A DNA stretch of 52,584 nt from Deltaproteobacteria bacterium (GTDB lineage: Bacteria; Desulfobacterota; Desulfuromonadia; Geobacterales; Pseudopelobacteraceae), in contig JAJXWO010000028.1 of assembly GCA_021781535.1 (NCBI GenBank), forward strand, positions 1 to 52,584, given 5' to 3'. The first letter of the stretch is position 1; every line of letters begins with the position of its first letter. The position numbers were made by a program, and so were the translations under genes. The notes under the pieces are model-generated. The model ran no database searches and was not told where the DNA came from. It saw only the letters and a program-made list of their open reading frames with translations. Shown here in pieces: positions 6,854 to 15,563 of the stretch.

Positions 6854-8950
6854 CTAACGTGCAGGCAAAACAGCGCTCAACAGTTGCTCGAATTCCATCA
6901 TTTTGTATGGCTTCGCTATCGCGGCATTAAAGCCGTAGGAGCTGTAGTCAGACATGATCGGATCGTTGGAATAACCACTCGACACAATCAGGCACGCCTT
7001 CGGATCGATGACAAGTATCTGCTGAGCCGCCTCCTTTCCTCCCATACCTCCAGGTATGGTAAGATCCATGATAACTGCTGCAAATGGCGACCCTGACTTC
7101 ATTGCAGCGCTATACTCCGTAATTGCCGTCGCACCGTTGTCACACGTTGTTATCTGGTATCCTAGGTATTCCAGCATTTCAGCCGTCATATCCCGGATCA
7201 TCTCCTCGTCGTCCATAAGGAGAATTGCTCCGCCGGAATGAGCACCGGTCGTCGGCGTGACAGAGCTCGTTTGATGTTTTGAGTATGTCTTGCCGATTGA
7301 TGGCAGGTGGATTGTGAACGTAGTGCCTTTACCGGTAACTGAATTGACGCCAATATGCCCGCCATGTCTGCTGACTATTGAGTGGACTGAAGCAAGCCCA
7401 AGTCCGTTCCCATCGGCCTTGGTCGTAAAGTAGGGATCGAATATTTTTTTCAGGTGGGCATCTGAAATTCCGCTGCCCTGATCTGCGAACGACAATCTGA
7501 CATAACTGCCGCCCGGGAGGTTCATGGTATTTGCATTATACAGCATCTCGTTCTGTGCGGTGACAGTCAGAGTCCCGCCTTCCGGCATCGATTGCGCAGC
7601 ATTTATGATAATGTTGTGAAATGCTTGGTTCATCTGCCCTTCATCAGCTTCGACCGCATGGATTGAGTCGGGAATTTCGATTATTCCCTTTACGTTCGAG
7701 CCACGCAGAAAAAGCGAGATGGATTCATTAATCAGGTGCTGCAGTGAAAATAACTTTTTTACCGGTTCACCGCCGCGGGCAAAGGTTAGTAGCTGATGGG
7801 CAAGTTCGCCGGCCCGTACCGATGCCTTTTCGGCTTCAACCAATGGCCTGTGAGACTTATGGGCGGGGTCAAGAAACATTTGCGCAAAAGATATGTTTCC
7901 CATGATTCCGGTCAGTATGTTGTTGAAATCGTGGGCAATGCCTCCGGCGAGAGCACCCAGTGATTCCAGCTTTTCAATTTTCAGCAGTTCCTTGTCACGT
8001 TCTTTGCGTTCGGTTATTTCTCGCGATATACCGTGGAACCCGGTGACTGCACCGTATGCATCACGCTTGGATGTGTAGCTTATTTCCACCCATATCCATC
8101 TGCCATCTTTACATTGGTGCTGGGCCTCAAAGGTCTGAGTGCCGAGCATTTTCCCCCGCTGTTCTGCCTCCAGCCTGATGCGAGCCATTTTTTGAAGCTC
8201 TGTGATCCCCTCTTCGTTGAGAAATTCAAAAACATGGCGGCCAATGACTTCGTCGGCCTTGAAGCCGCGCAATCGTTCGTCTGCAGGGCTGATATACGTA
8301 AAACGATAGTCACTGTCCAGTTGCCATATTACGTCTGACGCTTCCTCTGCCAACAGGCGGTAATGGACCTCGCTCTCCCGCAGTGCCTCCTCGGCATGCC
8401 TATGTTCCACGATCTCTTTTTCCAGTTCTTCATTAGTCCGTTGCAGTCTGGCGTTTGCTTCGGAAAGCTGACGTGTCCGTTCAATAACCAGCTCTTCCAG
8501 GAACTTGTTGCGTTCCTCCAGTTCCTGCATCGGATAGACTTCGCCGGCACGAACCAGATAGTAGGGAATGGAAATACTGCTGTGCGAGATTTTCCATCCT
8601 GTGGATTCGTTGCGAAAAATCAGCACCAGGCGGGCGGTCTCTCGTGACAGGATATGGTCTTTAATGGGGAGTTGAATGGTGAAAAAGCCGGTCGCAACAG
8701 CGATCGTATCAGCCAGTGACTGGATAGCAAGGTCCTTGAGTTTGATAGTAAGTGGCTCTTTGACCTGAGCAAAATCCTGACGGGTTATCGCGACCCATTC
8801 CTCCCGGTCTTTGACGAGAAAATCACCGCCACCGGTAAATCCTGAAAAGTTATCGCTGAAATACGTGGTAAGGAGGTCATCGCGGGATGAATACATCCTC
8901 AGGTAGTCATCGAACAGTTGCCTGATTTTATGATAATCGCTTGTATCCAT
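6854..8950 (-). CDS. hybrid PAS histidine kinase with SnoaL-like N-terminal domain and receiver
   Basis: This is a 698-residue soluble two-component kinase. Residues 5-130 look like a SnoaL/NTF2-type alpha+beta domain. A coiled coil at about 140-195 and a PAS domain at about 195-315 follow. The HisKA helix carries phospho-acceptor His340 in GGIAHDFNN. The HATPase domain has an N box around Asn450, a DQGSGI motif and a GNGLGLA box. The C-terminal receiver domain has DDEE (590-593), phospho-acceptor Asp629 and Lys680. I see no membrane segment, so it probably senses a cytoplasmic ligand through the SnoaL-like or PAS domain. No separate response regulator lies nearby. It is the first gene of the minus-strand group that continues with the NRDE gene. 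Confidence 0.93.
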   Translation of the reverse strand: MDTSDYHKIRQLFDDYLRMYSSRDDLLTTYFSDNFSGFTGGGDFLVKDREEWVAITRQDFAQVKEPLTIKLKDLAIQSLADTIAVATGFFTIQLPIKDHILSRETARLVLIFRNESTGWKISHSSISIPYYLVRAGEVYPMQELEERNKFLEELVIERTRQLSEANARLQRTNEELEKEIVEHRHAEEALRESEVHYRLLAEEASDVIWQLDSDYRFTYISPADERLRGFKADEVIGRHVFEFLNEEGITELQKMARIRLEAEQRGKMLGTQTFEAQHQCKDGRWIWVEISYTSKRDAYGAVTGFHGISREITERKERDKELLKIEKLESLGALAGGIAHDFNNILTGIMGNISFAQMFLDPAHKSHRPLVEAEKASVRAGELAHQLLTFARGGEPVKKLFSLQHLINESISLFLRGSNVKGIIEIPDSIHAVEADEGQMNQAFHNIIINAAQSMPEGGTLTVTAQNEMLYNANTMNLPGGSYVRLSFADQGSGISDAHLKKIFDPYFTTKADGNGLGLASVHSIVSRHGGHIGVNSVTGKGTTFTIHLPSIGKTYSKHQTSSVTPTTGAHSGGAILLMDDEEMIRDMTAEMLEYLGYQITTCDNGATAITEYSAAMKSGSPFAAVIMDLTIPGGMGGKEAAQQILVIDPKACLIVSSGYSNDPIMSDYSSYGFNAAIAKPYKMMEFEQLLSAVLPAR

Positions 8951-9696
8951 AGATTGGTTCCTGCTTTTTCTGGTGTATGCGATAAAAGGATGAGAGATAT
9001 TCTATGCTCTTTTTTGAAATGTTAAAAATAATTTTTACTGGTTTAAATATTTTTAAAGGATATGGGAAATGATGATCTGCCACCACGTATTGGTTAGAGT
9101 CAAACTAGCGTAGATAAAGTAACAGGGCAATAAAAAAGCTGGATGAAGGTTGGAAGTTGTAACAATTGTATCGTTGACATTTAATAGCTCCGAGAGCATC
9201 TACGGAAAGTTCCTCGTTAGCATGAGGTGTTTGCACATGCACAGGCTACTGCCCAAAAATGTCGAAAGACGCCAATGGGTATACCAGGTATTGCCGGATT
9301 ATGGCTCTACTGAATGTAGCTGGTTTTTGGTACGTTAGAAGTTATAACTTCGTTATCGTACGTATCCTGTTTTTCTGGGCTTGAGTCTACGTTGTGCACT
9401 GCCGAAAACCTACGAGAGGGGAATCTCGCTTGTATTATTTATACGGTTACGATTTCCCTCGTGGCTGTTTTTATTTGGTGCAACATAAATTCAGGAAAGT
9501 GGTGGTTTTCAAATTGGAAAGTCTTAGTAGCGATTATACAATTGGTAAAGTTTGAAATAAACACCCCCTCCGGTGTCTCCTGTCTCCACCCCGTCACTTT
9601 TACAAATTGCTGCAACGCGAATTCTCAACCCACCACACCACCTTCGCCGCCGCCACCATCGCATCGCCCTGTCCACCCCTCCTCCTGTCTTTCCTC
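8951..9696. other. long non-coding region between kinase and tRNA-Pro
   Basis: About 750 bases carry no convincing gene. Two short open frames (9150-9338 and 9392-9700) lack ribosome binding sites and sensible protein composition. I can see a perfect 14-base palindrome at 9338-9351 (GAAGTTATAACTTC), a bulged dyad pairing 9412-9425 with 9451-9462, and a C-rich, G-poor stretch from about 9560 to 9696 that makes the minus strand rich in GG runs. The kinase promoter must lie within the first 100 or so bases, but I could not pick it. The rest may be decayed sequence or an unrecognised structured RNA. Confidence 0.5.
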
Positions 9697-9725
9697 TTGA
9701 CAAAATACCTCGGAAGCGCTAGAAA
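9697..9725 (+). promoter_or_regulatory. promoter of tRNA-Pro
   Basis: A perfect -35 box TTGACA (9697-9702) and TAGAAA (9720-9725, four of six consensus bases) are spaced by 17 bases. Transcription would start near 9732, a few bases before the mature tRNA 5' end at 9736. This fits a sigma70 stable-RNA promoter. Confidence 0.75.
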
Positions 9726-9735
9726 AAAGCTTCTT

Positions 9736-9812
9736 CGGGATGTAGCGCAGCCTGGTAGCGCACCTGCTTCGGGAGCAGGGGGTCGCAAGTTCAATTCTTG
9801 TCATCCCGACCA
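9736..9812 (+). tRNA. tRNA-Pro (anticodon CGG)
   Basis: The 77-base cloverleaf has acceptor arms CGGGATG and CATCCCG with encoded A and CCA end. The D arm contains AGCGCAGCCTGGTAGCGC, and the anticodon stem CCTGC/GCAGG encloses the loop TTCGGGA with anticodon CGG. The T arm contains GTTCAATTC. It decodes proline CCG codons. It has its own promoter and terminator, so it is a single-gene unit. Confidence 0.97.
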
Positions 9813-9822
9813 TATACGTGTT

Positions 9823-9857
9823 AAAGGGGTTAGCCGATTATGCTGACCCCTTTTTTT
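9823..9857 (+). terminator. tRNA-Pro terminator
   Basis: AAAGGGGTTAGC (9823-9834) pairs with GCTGACCCCTTT (9842-9853) around a 7-base loop, with one G-T pair, followed by Ts. It begins 10 bases after the tRNA and is a strong intrinsic terminator. Confidence 0.92.
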
Positions 9858-9934
9858 GTATAAGGCATTCGTGTTTAACAGCGTGTCGATTTCAGTAACA
9901 GCGGCTTCGGCCGCATTTTGCAACAGGGCTATGC

Positions 9935-11188
9935 ATGAATATCACTCCCACAATTAATCGCCGGCGCTGGGCAATTTTTGCTACCCTGGCGCTGATGTAT
10001 ATCATGGTCTATTTTTACCGTGTGTCGCTGGCGGTGGTAGCCGGTGATATTTCGCGCGAACTGCATCTGACCCCGGAACAGCTTGGAACGCTCTCCGGGG
10101 TGCTGTTCTACGTGTATGCCGTTGCGCAGCTCCCTCTTGGGCCGATGATAGACCGTTTGGGGAGCCGTCTGGTGATCAGCTGTTGCGGCGTTCTTACCAC
10201 GCTTGGCGGGATACTGTTTTCGCAGGCCGATACGTTTGCAATCGCCATGATCGCCCGGGCTCTCATCGGTATCGGCACGGCATCGGTGTTGATGGCAACC
10301 TTTACACTTTTTAGCCACTGGTTCAGCAAGCAGGAGTTCGGGCGGGTCTCCGGCTTCATGGTGGCGATTGGGAACCTTGGCAATCTTACGGCCACGGCAC
10401 CTCTGGCGCTGGCCGTCGGAGCCTTCGGCTGGAGGAATTCCTTTCTTGTCGCCGGGGTTGTGCAAGCGCTGGTGACGCTGCTGGTGTTTGTCAAGGTACA
10501 GGACAGACCGGGTGGAGCCTTTGTCCGGGAAGGGGACGTGGTACATCCAAAAATAAGCATGATGACGGCATGGGGTGATATTTTCGGAACCAGGGATTTC
10601 TGGCTATTGGGGATTCTTGCGTTTTCCTGGTATGGCAATTACCTGGCATTGCAGGCGTTGTGGGGAGGGCCGTATCTGATGGAGGTGCTGCATCTGTCGC
10701 GTGGGGCAACCGGCAGCATGCTGATGTTCACCTCGTTCGGGTTTATTGCCGGCAGCTCCTGTGTCGATGTGGTTGCCCGGCGCTTCTTCAGATCCTACAA
10801 GAAAACCCTGCTGGCGGGGCAATTGATGCTGTTGCTGTTGATGACGGCCTTTCTGGGGTGGGCGGAATCAATACCGCAGCCGCTGCTGGCGGGGCTGTTT
10901 TTTACCATCGGGATGGCCGTTTCCAGCGGAGTGATGATTTATCCGATTATCCGCTCCATGTTCCCGGTACGTATCGTCGGCACCGCGCTGACGTCACTTA
11001 ATTTCTATGTATTGATGGGGGCTGCGGTGACACAACAGGTCATGGGGTACGTTGTGGGATCGTACGGCACGGTGGCAACCGGCATATCGGCTGCGGCGCT
11101 CCATACGGCGTTCATGTTTCCGATAGCAGGTCTGGCGCTCTCCATCGTTTTCTACTCACGAGCACGGGAGTATGGTCAGCTCAGCTGA
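9935..11188 (+). CDS. major facilitator superfamily transporter
   Basis: The 417-residue protein has twelve predicted helices in two halves. The MFS loop 2-3 signature is seen as GPMIDRLGSR (about residues 69-78), and the N-terminal YFYRVSLAVV stretch resembles the organophosphate/nitrate-sugar branch of MFS. The substrate cannot be told from sequence. The start is the ATG at 9935; an out-of-frame ATG lies 4 bases before it. A weak AGGG ribosome binding site precedes it. The gene follows the tRNA-Pro terminator by about 80 bases and ends only 4 bases from the stop of the convergent DUF2062 gene, with no terminator visible between them. Confidence 0.9.
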   Translation: MNITPTINRRRWAIFATLALMYIMVYFYRVSLAVVAGDISRELHLTPEQLGTLSGVLFYVYAVAQLPLGPMIDRLGSRLVISCCGVLTTLGGILFSQADTFAIAMIARALIGIGTASVLMATFTLFSHWFSKQEFGRVSGFMVAIGNLGNLTATAPLALAVGAFGWRNSFLVAGVVQALVTLLVFVKVQDRPGGAFVREGDVVHPKISMMTAWGDIFGTRDFWLLGILAFSWYGNYLALQALWGGPYLMEVLHLSRGATGSMLMFTSFGFIAGSSCVDVVARRFFRSYKKTLLAGQLMLLLLMTAFLGWAESIPQPLLAGLFFTIGMAVSSGVMIYPIIRSMFPVRIVGTALTSLNFYVLMGAAVTQQVMGYVVGSYGTVATGISAAALHTAFMFPIAGLALSIVFYSRAREYGQLS

Positions 11189-11192
11189 TGCC

Positions 11193-11675
11193 CTAATCCA
11201 GTTCCTCCCCCACCACTTCCATCTCGTCGGAAATTTCCTTCAGTGACGGATCGTTCTTCCGGAAAGCAACCACCAGCCAGTAGCAGAGCGCATATCCGGC
11301 CAGTGCGGCAAAAAAACCGATCACCGAACTCCCCAGAATAATCGCAGTGGCATACCCTTTGAGAGAACTCCACTCCAGGTTCCTCACCCGAAACACCGCC
11401 GGTGTGTTGCCAAGCATCATTTCGCCCAGTTTGTAGCTGGCGGCCAGAACCGGAACGACCGTCAGGGGGGTATTGGCCCAGGAGCCGGAGATGCAGGTCA
11501 GCTTGTTGAGGCGGAAGATAAAAGCCAATGCAATGGCCAGAAATGTGTGCAGACCGAAAAAGGGGGTAAAACTGATAAAAACGCCCACGGCGAAACCGGC
11601 GGAAATATGCCCGGGATGGGCATCCAGCGAAAGTATTTTTTTGAATTTCTGTTTGAGCTTGTCGATATTGATCAT
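11193..11675 (-). CDS. DUF2062 family membrane protein
   Basis: This 160-residue protein has the DUF2062 pattern: a basic N-terminal helix, then GHISAGFAVGVFISFTPFFG (about residues 23-42), a helix with LAIALAFIFRLNK, a GSWANTPLT motif, and two hydrophobic segments near the C-terminus. Its function is unknown; members are often near glycosyltransferase or lipid genes, which is not the case here. The frame is open far upstream to 12257, antisense to mtnP. I chose the ATG at 11675 because GGGAG lies just before it and the family homology starts there. It is divergent from mtnP across 120 bases that must hold both promoters. Confidence 0.87.
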   Translation of the reverse strand: MINIDKLKQKFKKILSLDAHPGHISAGFAVGVFISFTPFFGLHTFLAIALAFIFRLNKLTCISGSWANTPLTVVPVLAASYKLGEMMLGNTPAVFRVRNLEWSSLKGYATAIILGSSVIGFFAALAGYALCYWLVVAFRKNDPSLKEISDEMEVVGEELD

Positions 11676-11795
11676 AGCGCTCCCGGTTGTCGGCAACTCT
11701 ACGATTATGAAGTCCATTTTGTCAATTGAATAGACTTCCCGACCATGCTTATCTCTGATATAAGAAATAAATTGATTACGAAAGGAATTGACAGT

Positions 11796-12659
11796 ATGAG
11801 CGAAACAACGATCGGAGTAATCGGCGGCAGCGGACTGTACGACATGGAGGGACTCGAACAGGTCGAGCGGATCAGGATTGAAACCCCCTTTGGCGACCCG
11901 TCTGACGAGTATGTCACCGGGGTACTGAACGGGGTAAAGATGGTCTTTCTTCCCCGCCATGGTCGCGGGCACCGGCTGCTCCCGTCCGAGGTCAACTATC
12001 GCGCCAACATCTACGGCATGAAGACGCTCGGTGTGGAGCGGATTATCTCCGTCTCTGCGGTCGGGAGCCTCAAAGATGCCATCGCCCCGGGGCATATCGT
12101 GATTCCGGACCAGTTTTATGACCGCACCAAAGGGGTCCGGAAGGATACGTTCTTCGGTGACGGCATTGTTGCCCATGCCGGTTTTGCCGATCCGGTCTGC
12201 GGCGATCTTTCCGACATACTTTACGCTGCCGCACGGAAAGCCGGGGCGACAGCGCACAAGGGGGGTACCTACATCTGCATGGAAGGTCCCGCCTTTTCGA
12301 CCCGCGCCGAATCATTCTCCTACCTGGCGCTCGGTGCCTCCGTCATCGGCATGACCAACCTGACCGAAGCCAAGCTTGCCCGTGAGGCCGAGATCTGCTA
12401 CGGCATCATCGCGCTTTCGACCGATTACGATTGCTGGCACGATTCGCATGAGGATGTCACTGTTGAAGCGATCATCCAGATCATCCATCAGAATGTGGCG
12501 ATGGCCAAAAATATTATCCGTCATGCGGTGACGGCAATCGGCGGCGAGCGTAGCTGTTCGTGTGGCAGCGCCATGCAGTACGCGGTCATTACCGACCGTT
12601 CCTTCATTGCTGAAGAAACCAAACGGAAGCTGGCGCCGATTGTCGGGAAGTACCTGTAG
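11796..12659 (+). CDS. mtnP: S-methyl-5'-thioadenosine phosphorylase
   Basis: The 287-residue enzyme would cleave methylthioadenosine with phosphate to adenine and methylthioribose-1-phosphate, recycling the by-product of polyamine and S-adenosylmethionine chemistry. Visible motifs are the phosphate-binding IGGSGLYDM (about residues 8-16), PRHGRGH (about 52-58), the EGPAFSTRAES stretch, and STDYDCWHD, whose Asp residues favour adenine over the 6-oxopurines used by purine nucleoside phosphorylases. The start is the ATG at 11796 with AAAGGA before it; an in-frame ATG at 11745 would add 17 non-family residues. No other methionine-salvage gene is nearby. A hairpin terminator follows. Confidence 0.93.
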   Translation: MSETTIGVIGGSGLYDMEGLEQVERIRIETPFGDPSDEYVTGVLNGVKMVFLPRHGRGHRLLPSEVNYRANIYGMKTLGVERIISVSAVGSLKDAIAPGHIVIPDQFYDRTKGVRKDTFFGDGIVAHAGFADPVCGDLSDILYAAARKAGATAHKGGTYICMEGPAFSTRAESFSYLALGASVIGMTNLTEAKLAREAEICYGIIALSTDYDCWHDSHEDVTVEAIIQIIHQNVAMAKNIIRHAVTAIGGERSCSCGSAMQYAVITDRSFIAEETKRKLAPIVGKYL

Positions 12660-12678
12660 CAACTGCCTGAAATACAAC

Positions 12679-12717
12679 AAGAAGAGGCTGGTACCTGTAC
12701 GGTGTCAGCCTCTTCTT
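12679..12717. terminator. bidirectional terminator between mtnP and leuD
   Basis: AAGAAGAGGCTG (12679-12690) pairs perfectly with CAGCCTCTTCTT (12706-12717) around a 15-base loop. It lies 19 bases after mtnP and downstream of leuD on the other strand. T-rich bases follow both arms, so it can serve both convergent genes. A second, weaker hairpin (12758-12764 with 12774-12780) lies nearer leuD. Confidence 0.8.
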
Positions 12718-12800
12718 TGTATGCACGCGGCAGGGCGCGTGGCGCGCCAGCGCCATCAAATCAGTCGTGGTAGCTGATTTGTGATCATGATATTGTGTGG

Positions 12801-13328
12801 TCAGTACTTCTGGTCGGCATAATCAACCCAGCCGCCAGCCAGGACCAGGGCCTTGTCAAATGGTGAAATCTCGAAGCTGAACGTCTTCTGCGCCCCGCCA
12901 CCGCTCATAGTCAGGGTTCCAGCCTCAATGTCAATGCTCATCGTGGCATCTTCGTCGCCTGCGTGAGAGAAAATCTGGTCCAGATCCGCTGCGGGAAGTT
13001 CAATGGCCGCCATGCCGCAGTTAAACATATTCTGACGAAAGATACGTGCGAAAGATTCGGCAATTACGGCGGTAATGCTGTTGACCTCGAATACCCAGGG
13101 GGCATGTTCGCGGGACGAACCGCAGCCAAAGTTGGCACGGGAGACTATTACCCTGGCGTTTTTGGTCTTTTCTCCTTTCGGGTCGAAACCGGGCAGCTTC
13201 AGGTCTTCAAGGATATACGGTTTAAGATCTTCCTTGGTAATTTCGGTCAGATACTTGGCCGGGATGATTTCGTCGGTGTTGATGTCGCCGCGGTCAAGAA
13301 AAAGGACCGGGCCTCCGAAAGTTTTCAT
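12801..13328 (-). CDS. leuD: 3-isopropylmalate dehydratase small subunit
   Basis: This 175-residue protein is the swivel-domain small subunit that pairs with LeuC to isomerise 2-isopropylmalate to 3-isopropylmalate in leucine synthesis. Family marks are GDINTDEIIPAKYL (about residues 14-27), the substrate-loop sequence NFGCGSSREHAPW (about 66-78) and FRQNMFNCG (about 97-105). It starts 15 bases after the leuC stop, with AAGGAG in the gap, so the two form one operon. The pair resembles the archaeal-type LeuC/LeuD (HacA/HacB) class, so a role in another aconitase-like step cannot be excluded by sequence alone. Confidence 0.92.
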   Translation of the reverse strand: MKTFGGPVLFLDRGDINTDEIIPAKYLTEITKEDLKPYILEDLKLPGFDPKGEKTKNARVIVSRANFGCGSSREHAPWVFEVNSITAVIAESFARIFRQNMFNCGMAAIELPAADLDQIFSHAGDEDATMSIDIEAGTLTMSGGGAQKTFSFEISPFDKALVLAGGWVDYADQKY

Positions 13329-13343
13329 TATACAGACTCCTTA

Positions 13344-14627
13344 TTAGAGGTATTTTCTTGGATCGGCAATCTTGCCTTCTATGGCGCTGGCTGCCGCTGT
13401 TGCCGGGGACATCAGGTGTACCATGCCCCCTTTGCCCATTCGTCCCATAAAGTTGCGGTTCGTGGTGGATGCGCATACTTCGCCCTCTGCCAGAACACCG
13501 TTGCTCATCCCCAGACAGGCGCCGCAGGTCGGATTGGTCACGCAGAAGCCGGCTTCCATGAAAATGTCGATCAACCCTTCATGGATTGCCTGCTGCTGGA
13601 TTTTCGGGGTCGCCGGAGAGAGTATGCCGCGCACGTTCGGAGCAAGTTTGTGCCCTTTCAGAATCTGCGCGGCAATGCGCAGGTCTTCCAAACGGCCGTT
13701 GGTGCAGGAACCGATGTATATCTGGTCCAGCGGAGTGCCGGCCATTTCAGACACAGGCTTGACCTGATCCGGCTTGTAGCCGAAGGTAATCATCGGCTGC
13801 AGGGTGGCGACATCAATTTCAATCGTCTGGTCATATGCGGCGTCTGCGTCTGCACGCCATTGCGAGTACTCTGCCAGGGCTGCGTTCTTGTCGGCAAAAT
13901 CTCCCTGGATAAAAGGCCACAGGTAATCGACCGTCGTCATGTCTGGCTGGCAGATGCCCGATGTGCCACCGGCTTCAATGGCCATATTACAGAGCGTCAT
14001 GCGCGATTCCATTGTCATGGCTTCAATGGTGGAGCCGTGAAATTCCATGACCCGGTCAGTGGCTCCATTAACGCCTATTTTGCCGATGATGTGCAAGATG
14101 ACATCCTTGGCGTAGACTCCCTTCGGAAGGGCGCCATTGACATTGAACTTGATTGTCTTGGGCTGGCGGAAGGCGCATACCCCTTTCAGGATGCCGACTT
14201 CCAGGTCGGTCGTGCCGATACCGGCGGCAAACGCGCCGAAAGCGCCGTGGGTACAGGTGTGTGAGTCACCCATAATCACGGTGTAGCCGGGACGGATGAA
14301 GCCACGTTCCGGGAAGAGGGCATGGCAGACGCCATTGGCGCCTATATCAAAGAAATCCTTGATATTGTGGCGGCGGGCCCAGTCACGCAATATTTTGGCC
14401 TGAGTCGCCGTTTTTGTATCCTTGCTGGGGGTGACATGATCAATAACCGCCTTGATCTTTGTTGGGTCAAAGACGCGGTCCTTGTCGCGCCGGATCAGGT
14501 CATCAATGGCAATTGGTGTTGTGATCTCGTGGCAGAGCACCGCATCCAACCGCAAAACTTTGGTACCGGGGAACGGTTCATTTACCAGGTGAGCATCGAA
14601 TATTTTTTCTGCTGTTGTTTTACCCAT
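13344..14627 (-). CDS. leuC: 3-isopropylmalate dehydratase large subunit (HacA/LeuC2 type)
   Basis: The 427-residue aconitase-family protein carries the [4Fe-4S] cysteines: one in IGSCTNGR and two in NPTCGACLG, the classical C-x2-C pair. MGDSHTCTHGAFGAFAAGIG is the conserved substrate loop. Its length matches the shorter archaeal-type LeuC rather than the enterobacterial one of about 466 residues. The frame is open to 14807, but I chose the ATG at 14627 (MGKTTAEKIF), which has GAGG before it and matches the usual family start. It is the first gene of the leuCD operon, divergent from larB across 185 bases. Confidence 0.93.
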   Translation of the reverse strand: MGKTTAEKIFDAHLVNEPFPGTKVLRLDAVLCHEITTPIAIDDLIRRDKDRVFDPTKIKAVIDHVTPSKDTKTATQAKILRDWARRHNIKDFFDIGANGVCHALFPERGFIRPGYTVIMGDSHTCTHGAFGAFAAGIGTTDLEVGILKGVCAFRQPKTIKFNVNGALPKGVYAKDVILHIIGKIGVNGATDRVMEFHGSTIEAMTMESRMTLCNMAIEAGGTSGICQPDMTTVDYLWPFIQGDFADKNAALAEYSQWRADADAAYDQTIEIDVATLQPMITFGYKPDQVKPVSEMAGTPLDQIYIGSCTNGRLEDLRIAAQILKGHKLAPNVRGILSPATPKIQQQAIHEGLIDIFMEAGFCVTNPTCGACLGMSNGVLAEGEVCASTTNRNFMGRMGKGGMVHLMSPATAAASAIEGKIADPRKYL

Positions 14628-14812
14628 TTTTTCAACCTCGCATGATTCAGTATTAAGGTATGCTTGTACCATAGCTGTCGGGAAAAAGTAAACCGGTGAA
14701 CTTTTTTTTGATAAGGTAATATATGACGTGAAAAGCGGGTTTTTGCATAGAAAACTTTTGCAGGCATGGTATAACGGCACCATTATCATCCGATGCAACA
14801 GGGACATATACT

Positions 14813-15562
14813 ATGAATAAGGAATTTCTTAAGACAATGCTCAAGTCGGTCCGGCAAGGGGAGCTTTCCATAGATGATGCTCTCCAGTCTTTGCGCCAGC
14901 TTCCTTTTCAGGATATCGGCTGTGCTCAGGTCGACCATCATCGCCACTTGCGTCAGGGGATGCCGGAGATGATCTTCGGCGAAGGCAAAACGGCGGAGCA
15001 GATTGTGGCAATTATTACAGCCATGGCCGACAGGAATGGAAATATTCTTGTTACCCGTCTTGATTCAGAAAAGGCGAAAAATGTTGTGCGGGCCTTTCCG
15101 GCGGCGCATTATCATGCCGAGGCTCGCTGTCTGACTCTTGTGTCTCTGCCGTCTGAACCGCGGGGCAGGGGGACAATCCTGGTCGTTTCAGCCGGGACCT
15201 CCGACATCCCGGTTGCCGCTGAAGCGCTGGTAACGGCTCAATTTCTCGGGAATCAGGTCGAACAGATCTATGATGTCGGCGTGGCCGGTATTCATCGGCT
15301 GCTCGCGCGTAGAGAACAATTGGCTGCTGCCGCAGTGATTATCGTGGTGGCCGGCATGGAAGGGGCGCTCCCGTCGGTGGTCGGTGGCCTCGTTGATAAA
15401 CCGGTGATTGCGGTACCGACCTCGGTTGGATATGGCGCATCGTTTGGCGGCATCGCGGCGCTATTGGGAATGCTCAACTCCTGTGCCGCCGGGGTGACTG
15501 TCGTCAACATCGACAACGGTTTCGGTGCGGCCTGCGCCGCAAGCTTGATGAATCGGATATAA
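14813..15562 (+). CDS. larB: nickel-pincer cofactor biosynthesis protein LarB
   Basis: This 249-residue protein belongs to LarB, which carboxylates and hydrolyses nicotinic acid adenine dinucleotide to the pyridinium dicarboxylate mononucleotide, the first step of nickel-pincer nucleotide synthesis. The C-terminal half is PurE-like: SAGTSDIPVAAEA (about residues 125-137), YDVGVAGIHR (about 153-162), VAGMEGALPSVVGGL and PTSVGYGASFGG. The N-terminal helical region has the usual FGEGKT motif (about 58-63). Cys222 and Cys243 lie near the end. larC starts 1 base after its stop, so they are cotranscribed. larE and the user enzyme (LarA-type) are not in the window. Confidence 0.93.
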   Translation: MNKEFLKTMLKSVRQGELSIDDALQSLRQLPFQDIGCAQVDHHRHLRQGMPEMIFGEGKTAEQIVAIITAMADRNGNILVTRLDSEKAKNVVRAFPAAHYHAEARCLTLVSLPSEPRGRGTILVVSAGTSDIPVAAEALVTAQFLGNQVEQIYDVGVAGIHRLLARREQLAAAAVIIVVAGMEGALPSVVGGLVDKPVIAVPTSVGYGASFGGIAALLGMLNSCAAGVTVVNIDNGFGAACAASLMNRI

Positions 15563-15563
15563 A

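Noticed and set aside
9181..9310. Possible GEMM-type cyclic dinucleotide riboswitch
   Set aside because: A few words (GCACAGG, CGAAAGACGCC) recall the motif, but their order and pairing do not form the conserved P1-P2-P3 core, and no gene follows on the same strand.
9392..9700. Possible 102-codon gene in the non-coding region
   Set aside because: It has no ribosome binding site, and its second half is the C-rich tract, giving a meaningless Pro/Ser run that ends at the tRNA promoter.
11676..12257. Upstream extension of the DUF2062 frame
   Set aside because: It runs antisense through mtnP and lacks family homology; a good GGGAG site supports the start at 11675.
12963..14264. Open frame of 433 codons antisense to leuD and leuC
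   Set aside because: It spans the junction of two certain genes on the other strand and has no recognisable domain or start signal.
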